Shown: positions 16,747 through 25,924, counted from the stretch's first letter. The stretch is DNA of 64,000 nt from CAWGGS01 sp963822095 (GCA_963822095.1 CAWGGS010000022.1:14365-78364), one strand, 5' to 3'. Translations and numbers: made by a program. Notes: generated from the sequence alone by a model not told the origin.

Positions 16747-19700
16747 TCAGGCCGGAGCGGGTTCGTAGAACAGCGCATCCGTCTTGGCAACGATCTGTTG
16801 GTCGGTAAAATGCTGTAGGGTGATGGCCTTGCCGGGACACTCTGCGGCACAGATACCGCACCCGTGGCATTCGGCCGGCTCTATCACTGCGTGACCGTCA
16901 TGGCGGATCTGGGGCACGCCGTATGGACACGCCCGGACACAGGTCAGGCAGACTGCGCACCGGCTGGCATCCACCGACGCTACCACCCCCCCAACCAGGA
17001 TCTCCGGTTTGGAGAGGATGGTCATGGCCCTTGATACCGCTGCCTGGGATTGGGCGATGCTTTCGTCAAGGGATTTCGGATAATGGGCCAGGCCCGCCAT
17101 GAAAATCCCCTCGGACGAGAAATCCACCGGTCGCAGTTTACTGTGGGCCTCGACCAGAAAACCTTCGGCATTGACAGGGACCTTGAAGAGTTCAAAGAGT
17201 TCCCTGTTGTGGTTCGGCAGAACGGCAGAGGCCAGGATAACCAGATCCGGGTGCATATCCAGGCTGCGGCCGAGGATAGGATCCCGGGTGGTCAGAATGA
17301 GCCTCTGGTCTTGTTCCATTGCCAGTTCCGGCGGTTTCTTTTCATCAAAGCGGATAAAGAGCACCCCAGATTGACGGGCCTCTTTGTAGAGATCTTCTCG
17401 GAATCCGTAGGATCGGATATCCCGGTAGAGAACGAATACCTTCATGTCCGGATTGATTTTTTTCAGCTTGATCGCGCTCTTCAGACTATGCGTACAGCAA
17501 ACGCGGCTGCAGGAGGGCCGTTCTTCCGTCCTGGAGCCGACACACTGGATGAAGACGGCGATACCGGCATCCTGGATCTTGGGGTCATCCGCAGTCAGCG
17601 CGGCATCGAAGTCCAAATGGGTCATAACGCTCGGATGTTGCCCGTACAGGTATTCGGTGGGTTTGTATTCGTACCCTCCTGTGGCCAGGATGGTTGCGCC
17701 ATGATCAACCACTGTTTCCGGCCCTGACCGTGAAACTGATCGCAGCCGTGTGGTGAAGTTCCCTATAATTCCAGTGGTCTCAAAGACCTCGGAATTCATA
17801 AACAGATGGACTTTCGGATGTGTTTCCATCTGCTTTATCAGGTTTTTCAGGTAGGGGGCGATCGCTTCCCCCTGCCAGGTTTCACCAAGCTTGCTGGCAT
17901 TGCCACCCAATATATCAGTTCGTTCCACCAGATAGGCATCGCAGCCCTGCTGTGCTATACCCAGGGCGACCTCCATGCCGGCGACACCGCCACCCACAAC
18001 CAGGGCAGAGGGTTTTACCGGCAGGCTCACCTGGTGCAGAGGCTCGATATAGACGGCCTTGGCCACAGCCATTCGGACCAGATCCTTGGCCTTCTCGGTT
18101 GCTCCTTTCGGGTCGTTCATATGGATCCAGGTATCCTGGTCGCGGATGTTGGCCATCTCAAAGAGATACTTGTTCAGGCCTGCCTCCCGGATGGTCTCCT
18201 GGAACAACGGCTCATGGGTCCGGGGTGAACAGGAGGCCACCACGACCCGGTTGATACCTGTCTCCTGAATCACAGCCTTCATCTTATCCTGGGTATCTTG
18301 TGAACAGGTAAAGAGATTGTCTTCTACGTGAACAACATAGGGGAGAGACCGCGCATATTCCCGAATCGCAGGGACATCGGCGACACCGCCGATATTGATG
18401 CCGCAGTTGCAGACAAAGACGCCGATGCGCGGCGCCTGCCCCGTAACATCCAGTTCCGGCGGGAGTTCCTTGGTGCGGACCAGGGTGCCGCGGGCGGATG
18501 CCAGGTTCCGGGCGGCAGCTGCAGCGGAGGCAGAGGCCTCCATGACCGATTGGGGAATGTCTTTCGGTCCCTGAAAGGCGCCGCATACATAAATGCCTTC
18601 CCGGCTGCTGGCGACCGGAGTCAGGTCGCTGGTTTTGGCGAATTTATGGCTGTTCAGCTCAAGGCCTAGTTTATCAGCCAGTTGTACGGCATTTTTGATC
18701 GGGGACAGACCAACAGAGAGGACCACCATATCAAAGGTCTCTTCGGCGATGGCACCGGATTCGGTGATATAGCGCAGATGCAGCTGATCTTCCGGCCCTG
18801 GTTCAATGGTATGGACACGGGCACGGATAAGACGGACATCCTTTTCCTCTTGAGCCCGGGTCAGATATCGATCGAAATCCTTGCCATGTGTCCGCATGTC
18901 CATATAGAAGACGGCGGTATCCAGAGGTTTTGCACTGTGCTCCTTGGCAATAACCGTCTGCTTTGCTGCATACATACAGCAGACAGAGGAGCAATAGCTG
19001 TGATCGCACTGATTGATGTCCCGAGAGCCGACACACTGGAGCCAGGCTATTTTATCCGGCTCCTTTTGATCGGATGGGCGGACCAGATGCCCTTGACAGG
19101 GACCGGACGCCGAGAGCAGGCGCTCGAACTCCAGACTGGTCACGACATTGGGGTGGTTTGCATAGGCATAATTTTCATGCGGTGTGGGATCAAAAGCTTT
19201 GAAGCCGGGGGCCAGGATGACCGAGCCGACCTGGATGGTCCGTATCTCCGGTTTCATCTCATGATCGACTGCCTTGGCCAGACAGGCATCAACGCACTGG
19301 TAACATTCAGAACAGACACCGCATTTAAGGCAACGCGCCGCTTCTTCTTTGGCTTCCTCCTCGTTATAACCGTAAGAAACCTCGAGGAAGTTGCATTCGC
19401 GGGCCTGGGGATCGAGACAGTTCACCTTAACCCGGCCTTTCTTGACCTCCCCTGCGGTCTCGGGCCGGACAAACTCCCAGCTCTTATCGCGACCGGCTCG
19501 AAGATCCTGGCCGGTAATAAATCTATGGATACTCTCGGCTACCTCCTTGCCGCAGGCCACCGCATCAACGACGGATTTGGGGCCGTAGAAGGCGTCACCG
19601 CCGGCAAAGACCCAGTCGATGGGGGTCTGGAAGGTGACAGAATCGGCCTCCAGACCGCCCGGTCGGGAGATGGCGATGCCCTGCTCCTTAATGCCTTCCA

Positions 19701-21192
19701 GATTGGTGCTCTGGCCAATGGAAATAATCACCGTATCGCAGAAAAAGGGCTGGCAGACCTGTTCATCGTATTGGGGATTGAACCGACCGTTTTCGTCGAA
19801 AACAGTGGTGCAGCTTTTGAATTCGATACCCGAGACCCGGTTATCATCTTTGTCGATGAAGAAACTCTTGGGTCCGAAGCTGTTGACAATCTTGATGTCG
19901 CCCTCCATCGCTTCCTCGATCTCATGCTCCCAGGCAGGCATCTCCTCGCGACTCTCGAGGCAGAGCAGCGTGACGTTCCGGGCGCCGTGCCGTTTAGCTG
20001 TGAGTGCCACGTCGATGGCTACGTTGCCACCGCCAACGACGATGACATCGTTGCCTATTTCGGGCTTCTTGCCCAGAGCCGAGTCGCGCAGGAAGTCGAT
20101 TCCCTGCAGGACACCTGCAATATCTTCGTGTTCGATACCGAGTCTTCTGCCGTTATGGAGACCGATTGCCATAAATACAGCGGCATAGCCTTCTGCTTTC
20201 AGGCTGTCCAGGGTGATGTCCTTCCCAAAAGTTACGCTGCATTTGATTTCGGCACCCATTTCCTGCACAACCTTAATTTCACCCGCCAGGATGTCTCTTG
20301 GCAGACGATACTCGGGGATGCCATAACGCATCATGCCGCCTGGTTCGGGAAGCTTTTCGAAGATCGTGACCTGATAGCCCTGCTGAAGAAGTTGATAGGC
20401 GGCGGTAACCCCTGCTGGGCCGGAACCGACAATGGCGACCTTTTCCGTCCGCTTCTCAACCTTGATCTCGGGGATGTAGTATTCGCCTTTGGCTTTTTCA
20501 TAATCGGCCAGGAAGCGGTGCAATTCCCGAATGGCAAGGGATTGATCAACATCATTTCGTGTGCACTCTCCCTCACACGGGTGATGGCAGACACGGCCGC
20601 AGATGCCGGGGAAGGGGTGTTCCTGTTTGAAGAGCCCCAGGGCCTGGTCATACCGGCCGTCATTAATCAAAGCTATATAGCCCTGAATGCTGACATGGGC
20701 CGGACAGGTTGCCTTGCAGGGTGCGGTGCCGACTTTATCGATGGCATAGGCCCCCGGCATGCCTTGTGGATAGAGCTTATAGGCGGCCTTGCGATCGCGC
20801 AGCCCTTCATCAAATTCATTTTGAGTTTCAATTGGGCAAACCTTCTCACATTCGCCGCAGCTTGTACATTTTTCCAGGCTGACATAACGGGGATGCTGCA
20901 GGAGGTTGACGGTAAAATTCCCTGCATTCCCGTCAATGCTCTTGACTTCCGTTAAGGTGTGAAGATTGATATTCAGATGGCGGCCGGCCTCAACAAGCTT
21001 TGGAGAGATAACACACATTGCACAATCATTGGTTGGAAATGTCTTGTCGAGCTGGGCCATGACCCCGCCGATGGATGGCTTGCTTTCTACGAGGTGGACC
21101 AGATACCCCGAATTTGCCAGATCCAGGGACGCCTGGATTCCAGCGATACCGCCACCGACCACCAGAACGGAACCTGTTATTTCATTGGTCAT
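16747..21192 (-). CDS. hdrA: giant HdrA: HdrA-GltD-HdrA fusion with C-terminal ferredoxin
   Basis: At 1481 residues it is more than twice a normal HdrA. Visible order: FAD motif VVGGGIAGIQAS (about 11-22); CxxC (57-60) and one 4Fe-4S motif CTSCGECEKVCP (109-120); an inserted GltD-like module with Cys-rich N-terminus (159-210, CGRVCHHPCEGEC), FAD motif VAIVGSGPAGVTAA (about 252-265) and NAD(P)-binding motif VIVVGGGNVAIDVA (about 383-396); a Cys cluster CLKCGVCSECYQCVDAC (about 620); remainder of the first HdrA (QCVGSRDINQCDHSYC); a second HdrA starting GVFVCNCGINIGG (about 925) with FAD motif ALVVGGGVAGMEVA (about 1060) and QCVGSRTEERPSCSRVC; and two C-terminal 4Fe-4S motifs (1412-1452). HdrA bears the bifurcating flavin in Hdr complexes. 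The GltD insert probably gives direct NAD(P)H access. The start overlaps the previous stop (ATGA). Confidence 0.9.
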   Translation of the reverse strand: MTNEITGSVLVVGGGIAGIQASLDLANSGYLVHLVESKPSIGGVMAQLDKTFPTNDCAMCVISPKLVEAGRHLNINLHTLTEVKSIDGNAGNFTVNLLQHPRYVSLEKCTSCGECEKVCPIETQNEFDEGLRDRKAAYKLYPQGMPGAYAIDKVGTAPCKATCPAHVSIQGYIALINDGRYDQALGLFKQEHPFPGICGRVCHHPCEGECTRNDVDQSLAIRELHRFLADYEKAKGEYYIPEIKVEKRTEKVAIVGSGPAGVTAAYQLLQQGYQVTIFEKLPEPGGMMRYGIPEYRLPRDILAGEIKVVQEMGAEIKCSVTFGKDITLDSLKAEGYAAVFMAIGLHNGRRLGIEHEDIAGVLQGIDFLRDSALGKKPEIGNDVIVVGGGNVAIDVALTAKRHGARNVTLLCLESREEMPAWEHEIEEAMEGDIKIVNSFGPKSFFIDKDDNRVSGIEFKSCTTVFDENGRFNPQYDEQVCQPFFCDTVIISIGQSTNLEGIKEQGIAISRPGGLEADSVTFQTPIDWVFAGGDAFYGPKSVVDAVACGKEVAESIHRFITGQDLRAGRDKSWEFVRPETAGEVKKGRVKVNCLDPQARECNFLEVSYGYNEEEAKEEAARCLKCGVCSECYQCVDACLAKAVDHEMKPEIRTIQVGSVILAPGFKAFDPTPHENYAYANHPNVVTSLEFERLLSASGPCQGHLVRPSDQKEPDKIAWLQCVGSRDINQCDHSYCSSVCCMYAAKQTVIAKEHSAKPLDTAVFYMDMRTHGKDFDRYLTRAQEEKDVRLIRARVHTIEPGPEDQLHLRYITESGAIAEETFDMVVLSVGLSPIKNAVQLADKLGLELNSHKFAKTSDLTPVASSREGIYVCGAFQGPKDIPQSVMEASASAAAAARNLASARGTLVRTKELPPELDVTGQAPRIGVFVCNCGINIGGVADVPAIREYARSLPYVVHVEDNLFTCSQDTQDKMKAVIQETGINRVVVASCSPRTHEPLFQETIREAGLNKYLFEMANIRDQDTWIHMNDPKGATEKAKDLVRMAVAKAVYIEPLHQVSLPVKPSALVVGGGVAGMEVALGIAQQGCDAYLVERTDILGGNASKLGETWQGEAIAPYLKNLIKQMETHPKVHLFMNSEVFETTGIIGNFTTRLRSVSRSGPETVVDHGATILATGGYEYKPTEYLYGQHPSVMTHLDFDAALTADDPKIQDAGIAVFIQCVGSRTEERPSCSRVCCTHSLKSAIKLKKINPDMKVFVLYRDIRSYGFREDLYKEARQSGVLFIRFDEKKPPELAMEQDQRLILTTRDPILGRSLDMHPDLVILASAVLPNHNRELFELFKVPVNAEGFLVEAHSKLRPVDFSSEGIFMAGLAHYPKSLDESIAQSQAAVSRAMTILSKPEILVGGVVASVDASRCAVCLTCVRACPYGVPQIRHDGHAVIEPAECHGCGICAAECPGKAITLQHFTDQQIVAKTDALFYEPAPA

Positions 21193-22508
21193 TGTTGTAT
21201 CCTCCTTTCTTTTGGAAGATTGACCTCTTGAAGCTCCGGTCCGAGATAGATACGTTCATTATCAGCGAGAACACCCAGCGATAAAGCAATCATGGTCCAG
21301 AGATGGACGGTGCGGTAAGAGGCCCCGTTGTGCTCTGCCAGTTCTTCAATTTGGGCATGGCAGTTATGACAGGGGGTAATAACGTAGGCAGTTTGTGTGG
21401 CCATAACCTGTTCATGTTTCAGCCGGCCATAATAAAATCGGGCATCTTTATAGCCGTTCTGGAGAAAACCCCCACCTCCGCCGCAGCAGTAGTTATTTGA
21501 TCGATTCGGTATCATATCGATGAAGTTTTCTTCGCCCACCAGGGAGTTGACGACATAGCGCAATTCCTCGGCCAGCGGATCACCGAAACTTTTCCGGATA
21601 TGATTGCAGGGATCCTGGACGGTGAATTTGATTTTGAGGTCTTTATTCCAATCGGAACTCACCTTCAATCTTCCTTCACGTATCCATTGGGCATAGTATT
21701 TGACCATCGGGGCAATTTCCATGTCCGTTGGAATGCCGAATTTTTTCTGCCCCATCCAGACCGAAAAGGTGGAATGCCCGCATTCGGTGTTCAGGTAGAC
21801 TTTGCATCCAAGGGAATTTGCCTTCTGAATTGTGTTCGTCGCGATCTTTTCCCAGTTTTCATCGTCGGCGAGAAACATACAGTAGTTCTCTCCAGCCCAC
21901 CCTTCACTTCCATAGGTCCAATCCACACCAGCGAGATCCAGAATCTTCCACAGTGGCGCCATTTCCTCTGGTTCTTTCACAGGCTCACGGGAATTCTGGC
22001 TCAAAAAGAAATGTGCATCCTGTTTATCGATAGGTGCCTGCAGGTTCTCCCATCCCGGTTGGGTGTCGCGCACCTCCTGCAGGACGTCCTCAACGACAAA
22101 ACGGAAATCCTCCTCCGAGACCCCTGTGGCTGCGCCACTCTTGTTGCGCAAGGCCATATCGCAAGAGCCCAGGATGCCTTTTGGCCTTTTCTCTCGCGGC
22201 CAGAGTTTTCTTCCTTCATAGATCAAGGCGGGGATATTGATTTGCATCGGGCAGACATACACGCATCTTCCACACATGGTGCACATCCAGACCCAAGGGT
22301 GTTCCGTGATCTCTTCGTCCAAACCATAAGCGACCATCCTGATGAATTTTCTCGGGTCCATATCTTCCAGTCCTGAGGCTGGGCACCCGGAAGCGCAGGC
22401 CCCGCAGGTCAGGCAGAGACTCAGGTTGCCGCCTCCCGGCAAGATCTCCTTAACCTTGTCCATGAATCTTGATTTCTTATCTCTTTCTAGATGGATAGCC
22501 ACAGTCAT
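21189..22508 (-). CDS. fused HdrC-HdrB (HdrD-like) heterodisulfide-reductase subunit
   Basis: The ATG at 22508 has AAGGAG upstream. The 439-residue protein begins with an HdrC-like ferredoxin part: CLTCGACASGCPASGL (about 31-46) and MCTMCGRCVYVCPMQI (about 76-91). The rest is HdrB-like with a CCG domain, seen as DPCNHIRKSFG, NNYCCGGGGGF and ITPCHNCHAQ, which would hold the noncubane cluster. Only one full CCG domain is evident; the region around YLNTECGHSTFS may be a modified second one. It is the first gene of the hdr-mvhD-metVF-iscA operon and would be the low-potential or disulfide-type output branch of the complex. Its true substrate is unknown. Confidence 0.85.
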   Translation of the reverse strand: MTVAIHLERDKKSRFMDKVKEILPGGGNLSLCLTCGACASGCPASGLEDMDPRKFIRMVAYGLDEEITEHPWVWMCTMCGRCVYVCPMQINIPALIYEGRKLWPREKRPKGILGSCDMALRNKSGAATGVSEEDFRFVVEDVLQEVRDTQPGWENLQAPIDKQDAHFFLSQNSREPVKEPEEMAPLWKILDLAGVDWTYGSEGWAGENYCMFLADDENWEKIATNTIQKANSLGCKVYLNTECGHSTFSVWMGQKKFGIPTDMEIAPMVKYYAQWIREGRLKVSSDWNKDLKIKFTVQDPCNHIRKSFGDPLAEELRYVVNSLVGEENFIDMIPNRSNNYCCGGGGGFLQNGYKDARFYYGRLKHEQVMATQTAYVITPCHNCHAQIEELAEHNGASYRTVHLWTMIALSLGVLADNERIYLGPELQEVNLPKERRIQQ

Positions 22509-23466
22509 AATCACTCCTTATTACCTGAAAGTTGATAGTAAAGTTCAATTCCCTCAGACTATTTCATACCCTTTAATGAGTTCTTGTTTGCGGTCTTCTG
22601 CTCTCTTCAGCTGATAATGCCAATACCCTCCATTGTTCTTTTTTAAATGAAAGAGCATATGCTTTGACAAAAAAACAAGTGGCGAGCGCCAATTTATCAT
22701 AATAGAATAATCAAATGTGTCAAATAGATTATACCTATATAATATGCTTTGACTATATATATCTTTTTGTTCTAATTAATGTGAGAAAACAAAGGGAAGG
22801 AAGGAAGAAAGCATCACTGCTGTTGAGGTACATGTATGGTTTGTGAAAAAGGGAGATATGTTTTTTGGAGAAGGCCACAAATAATAAAAGTCTATATATA
22901 AAATCTATAAAACCAATAACAAGTCTTGACATTCCACATAATTTCTTCTAAGTCTTTCTGAGATTAGCTGATATTCAATACGATCGTAAATTTGAACCCC
23001 TGAGGCTGGTTTAGGGGGCCGGTGCTCCCCGCGGATTGCAAACCCGTTGAGGAATTTAATAAATTCCTGTTTAGTTCAACTCTAAACCCAGCCTCCATTG
23101 TATAGGGCGCAAAATATTCCGGTTCCACATTTACACTGGAATCTTGGTGTATTGAAGCAACAAGAACGTATGCATGTTTCCGAGCGATCAATTTTGGCCG
23201 ATTTATCGGTTTTTACGATTTTACTTTTGTTTTCCGATGCGTTAGAAGCAGCTATCCCCTGATTGCCATCTGTTGTCTCAACCCGAATGAAAACGAAAGA
23301 ACAATTTTAGTTCATATTTTTTTGATGGCTGAGGTTATGACGACCTTGTCATAACCTCAGAGGACGCAGGGAAAATACTATGGATCAATACATAATAGGC
23401 TGAGTCGTCCGCGGATAAACCTCCTACGATTCAAAAAATGATAACTACCATATTGAGGTCATATTG
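22509..23466. other. AT-rich intergenic stretch with a 13-bp hairpin
   Basis: This 958-base gap separates the divergent hdr operon and the rhodanese gene and must hold both promoters. At 23329-23360 there is a perfect hairpin with arms CTGAGGTTATGAC and GTCATAACCTCAG around six bases. No T-run follows it on the plus strand, so it is more likely a 5' leader structure or operator than a terminator. A minus-strand open frame at 22964-23191 has no recognised homology. Confidence 0.45.
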
Positions 23467-24207
23467 ATGAAAAAATTCTTTCTCTTTTTTGTACTTCTTG
23501 GCTGTTGGGTTTTCGCCGGTAGCGGGCAGGCCGCCGCATTTAGTCCAGCACCTGTTATAACCGCAGAGGAGCTGAAGGCTATCCTGGACACTGCTCATTA
23601 TCCTTTCCTTGTTATTGATGCCAGAAATCCAGAAGAATATCAGGAGGTCCACATCAAGGGAGCAATTAATGTCCCTGTAAATAAATTCCGAAAATTCAAA
23701 CACCTCCTGCCAAAAGACAAGTCCGTTAAATTGATTTTTTACTGCAATGGAGTAAAGTGCGGAAAAAGCAAACGTGCAGCTAAAAAGGCAGCCGAAGAGG
23801 GGTATGTCAATATCTCAGTATTCGCGGCTGGCATGCCTGTCTGGGAAGAAAAAGGCTATCCGATATATGCCGGCCCGGATTATGAAAAACATATTGAAAC
23901 AACAAAACTTTCACCGACCGAACTGCAAGATTTGATGAAGAAGGACAAAACAGGTATCACTGTAGTTGATGTTCGAGATCCTCAAGAATACAAGGAAGGC
24001 CATATCCCCGGTGCGATCAACATCCCGTCAGAGGTATTTGCTTCAAAGTCCGACATGCTGGACAAAGAAAAAAAGATCGTTGTCTATTGCAACTCCGGGG
24101 GCAGGAGCTATAACGCCTACCGAAAGCTGATGAAACTCGGATATAAAAACATTTATCAGTCCCTCTATTATGACTGGAAACACCAGGGTCTTCCGATAGA
24201 TAAATAA
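23467..24207 (+). CDS. exported protein with two rhodanese domains
   Basis: The 246-residue protein has a signal peptide (to about residue 24, GSGQAAA) and two rhodanese domains. The first (about 32-132) has VIDARNPEEYQEVHIKGAINV and the Cys loop FYCNGVKCGKS. The second (about 145-246) has VVDVRDPQEYKEGHIPGAINI and the Cys loop VYCNSGGRSYNAY. Both have a Cys at the catalytic position, so both may be active sulfurtransferases in the periplasm, unlike classical tandem rhodaneses where only the second is. ATG at 23467 is preferred over the TTG one codon earlier. It stands alone between the hdr operon and tRNA-Ser. Confidence 0.85.
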   Translation: MKKFFLFFVLLGCWVFAGSGQAAAFSPAPVITAEELKAILDTAHYPFLVIDARNPEEYQEVHIKGAINVPVNKFRKFKHLLPKDKSVKLIFYCNGVKCGKSKRAAKKAAEEGYVNISVFAAGMPVWEEKGYPIYAGPDYEKHIETTKLSPTELQDLMKKDKTGITVVDVRDPQEYKEGHIPGAINIPSEVFASKSDMLDKEKKIVVYCNSGGRSYNAYRKLMKLGYKNIYQSLYYDWKHQGLPIDK

Positions 24208-24223
24208 TACATTTAAAAATTAA

Positions 24224-24252
24224 GCCCCGGTGGTGGTGTATGACCCCGGGGC
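24224..24252 (+). terminator. possible terminator hairpin after the rhodanese gene
   Basis: Arms GCCCCGG and CCGGGGC enclose a 15-base loop 17 bases after the stop codon. The run that follows is pyrimidine-rich (CTCTTCTTCTC) rather than pure T, so termination strength is uncertain. Confidence 0.4.
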
Positions 24253-24675
24253 ACAGTCTCTTCTTCTCGTCAACCGCACTTACCCCAGCCACGTCCTCCG
24301 CCCAATTGTTCAGGGGAGGTTGCACAGAATCCTTATTGTTGGTTAGGATCACTACAGCCCATATTGATGAGGTTTCAAGTCTCTAGGAAACCTAAATTTA
24401 TCAGAAATTTCAGGCTGTCATTTTCAAAAATCATGTAATTGACTTTAGAGTCGTACAATGCGACCTCCTAGTCAGAAGTCCCTTAGTTTGCTAAAATAAA
24501 TTTTGCAGATTTGAAATGGGATAACCGAGATAATTCTGGGCCTACAGGAATGATTTTCTTTCAGACAGGTCACCTCTGAGGTCACTCTCCCGAACTTCTT
24601 TGCCAACAGGGAAAAAGGAAGTATTAAAAGGTTTGTTGAATTTTATCCAGACAAAAACCTGTGTTTTAAAGAATC
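24253..24675. other. noncoding stretch before the tRNA-side direct repeat
   Basis: Nothing codes here that I can support. An open frame from 24600 reads into the direct repeat and the antisense of the tRNA and is rejected. Confidence 0.4.
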
Positions 24676-24771
24676 TACAGGGCACTAAAAAACCCGCAAT
24701 CCTTTTTGGAAAGCGGGTTGATTGGATGTCGTGGAACTTCTTTGAATATCAAAATGGCGGAGGGCAAGGGA
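24676..24771. repeat. 96-bp direct repeat, tRNA-side copy
   Basis: This is the partner of 14151-14246, with five differences. It contains the tRNA-Ser terminator, the spacer and the last 17 bases of the intact tRNA. The two copies define a 10.5-kb segment holding iscA, metF, metV, mvhD, hdrA, hdrCB and the rhodanese gene. Confidence 0.8.
24686..24719 (-). terminator. intrinsic terminator of tRNA-Ser
   Basis: On the minus strand the hairpin AACCCGC ... GCGGGTT is followed directly by a run of T, 36 bases past the tRNA 3' end. The same structure is preserved in the distal repeat at 14162-14194, where it no longer follows a tRNA. Confidence 0.75.
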
Positions 24772-24840
24772 CTCGAACCCTCAAGGGCTATTCACCCGGC
24801 AGCTTTCGAGGCTGCTGCATTACCATTATGCTAACCCTCC
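24755..24840 (-). tRNA. tRNA-Ser(CGA)
   Basis: The minus strand folds as a class II tRNA. Acceptor stem GGAGGGT/GCCCTCC with discriminator G and encoded CCA; D arm GCA-TAATGGTAA-TGC; anticodon stem GCAGC/GCTGC with loop CTCGAAA, so the anticodon is CGA (reads UCG, Ser); a long variable arm GGGTGAATAGCCC; and T arm GAGGG-TTCGAGT-CCCTT. The long variable arm fits serine. Its 3' end is the sequence duplicated at 14230-14246. Confidence 0.93.
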
Positions 24841-24970
24841 GCATGAAATGGCCTGCCAACAATAATCCAAAACGAACAAAAACCGAAGAAAAAATATATT
24901 TCTTGTAACAAAACCTGATAGGCTTCCAGGAACGAAGGCGTTTGCCAACGGTTTAGTAAACCGCGCGTTT

Positions 24971-25924
24971 TTAGATCACCTTGGTGCCCAGTAAAATAGC
25001 TGCGACAATGGCTAAGGCCACCCGGTAGTAGCCGAAGATCTCCAGGCCGTGTCGGTTCAGATAGCCGACCATCCATTTTACCGAAAAAATCGCTGCGATA
25101 AAGGCAAAGAACAGGCCAATAGCCAAGGCATGGGCATCGAAGGTCTGCACCATAACCTGGCCGTGTTTCAGGCCATCGTAGGCCGTTGCCGCACCCAGGG
25201 TTACCACACCAAGCAGGAAGCTGTATTCGACGGCCGCAGACAGGCTCAGTCCCACCAGGACGCCGCCGACGATGGTGACCAGGCTTCTGCTGACGCCGGG
25301 CCACATCGCAATGCATTGAGCAAAGCCGATGATCAGCGCCAGCTTCCAGGTTAGATCATCAAGCGTTCCTGCCTGGGCTTTTTTTCTGTTGGTTCCCTTT
25401 CGCTGAAAACTAACGGCCAGGATGGCGATTCCCCCCACCAGCCAGGCCGCCACCACGGGCCAAGGGCCGAAGAGATAGGCCTTGATGATCTTATTGAATA
25501 ACAGACCAATAACCGCTGCAGGAAGAAAGCCCGCAGCCACATTGATAAGCAGCCGGCGGCCGAGTGGGTCGCGTCCGGCGAGTCCCCTGAACATCTGCAA
25601 GACCCTTTGAAAGTAAAGACCCAGCACGGCAATGATTGCACCGAGCTGGATGCAGATGGTATAGGCATCGATCGCTTCTTTTTCCCTCTCTCTTTGACTG
25701 GTTGAAAGGTGCGGATCTTCGCCGATTTTCATGATCCTTTCAGTCAGGAGCAGATGTCCTGTCGAACTGACCGGGAGGTATTCGGTGAGACCTTCGACAA
25801 TGCCTAAAACCACGGCCTGACTCCAGGTCAGCTCCTTTTTTGTTTGCCGGGTGGTGCCGGTATCAGCCGCTGCTATCTGGATAAACGAAAAAAAGGCGCA
25901 GGCTACCAAAAGACAGACAATCAA
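24971..25924 (-). CDS. uppP: undecaprenyl-diphosphatase UppP (BacA)
   Basis: The 317-residue inner-membrane protein has the UppP signatures: VLGIVEGLTEYLPVSSTGHL (about 41-60), with the catalytic-site Glu and Ser residues, and GFAQCIAMWPGVSRSLVTI (about 212-230). Several further hydrophobic segments follow. It recycles the C55 lipid carrier for peptidoglycan synthesis. Compared with the usual ~270 residues it has an N-terminal extension that looks like a signal peptide (VCLLVACAFFSFIQIAAADTG) and an insert with EDPHLSTSQREREKEA after the first motif. The start is probably TTG, since no ATG lies in frame near the 5' end. It is next to tRNA-Ser and not clearly in an operon. Confidence 0.92.
   Translation of the reverse strand: MIVCLLVACAFFSFIQIAAADTGTTRQTKKELTWSQAVVLGIVEGLTEYLPVSSTGHLLLTERIMKIGEDPHLSTSQREREKEAIDAYTICIQLGAIIAVLGLYFQRVLQMFRGLAGRDPLGRRLLINVAAGFLPAAVIGLLFNKIIKAYLFGPWPVVAAWLVGGIAILAVSFQRKGTNRKKAQAGTLDDLTWKLALIIGFAQCIAMWPGVSRSLVTIVGGVLVGLSLSAAVEYSFLLGVVTLGAATAYDGLKHGQVMVQTFDAHALAIGLFFAFIAAIFSVKWMVGYLNRHGLEIFGYYRVALAIVAAILLGTKVI

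Noticed and set aside
18682..20955. 757-codon open frame on the plus strand inside hdrA
   Set aside because: It is the antisense shadow of hdrA; it has no recognisable motifs, while the minus strand carries complete FAD and Fe-S motifs.
22964..23191. 75-codon minus-strand open frame in the hdr-rhodanese gap
   Set aside because: No ribosome-binding site, signal or motif; I could not support it as a gene.
24600..24908. Open frame starting with TTG before tRNA-Ser
   Set aside because: It reads through the 96-bp repeat, the terminator and the antisense of the tRNA; the same pseudo-frame appears at 13919-14251 only because the DNA is repeated.
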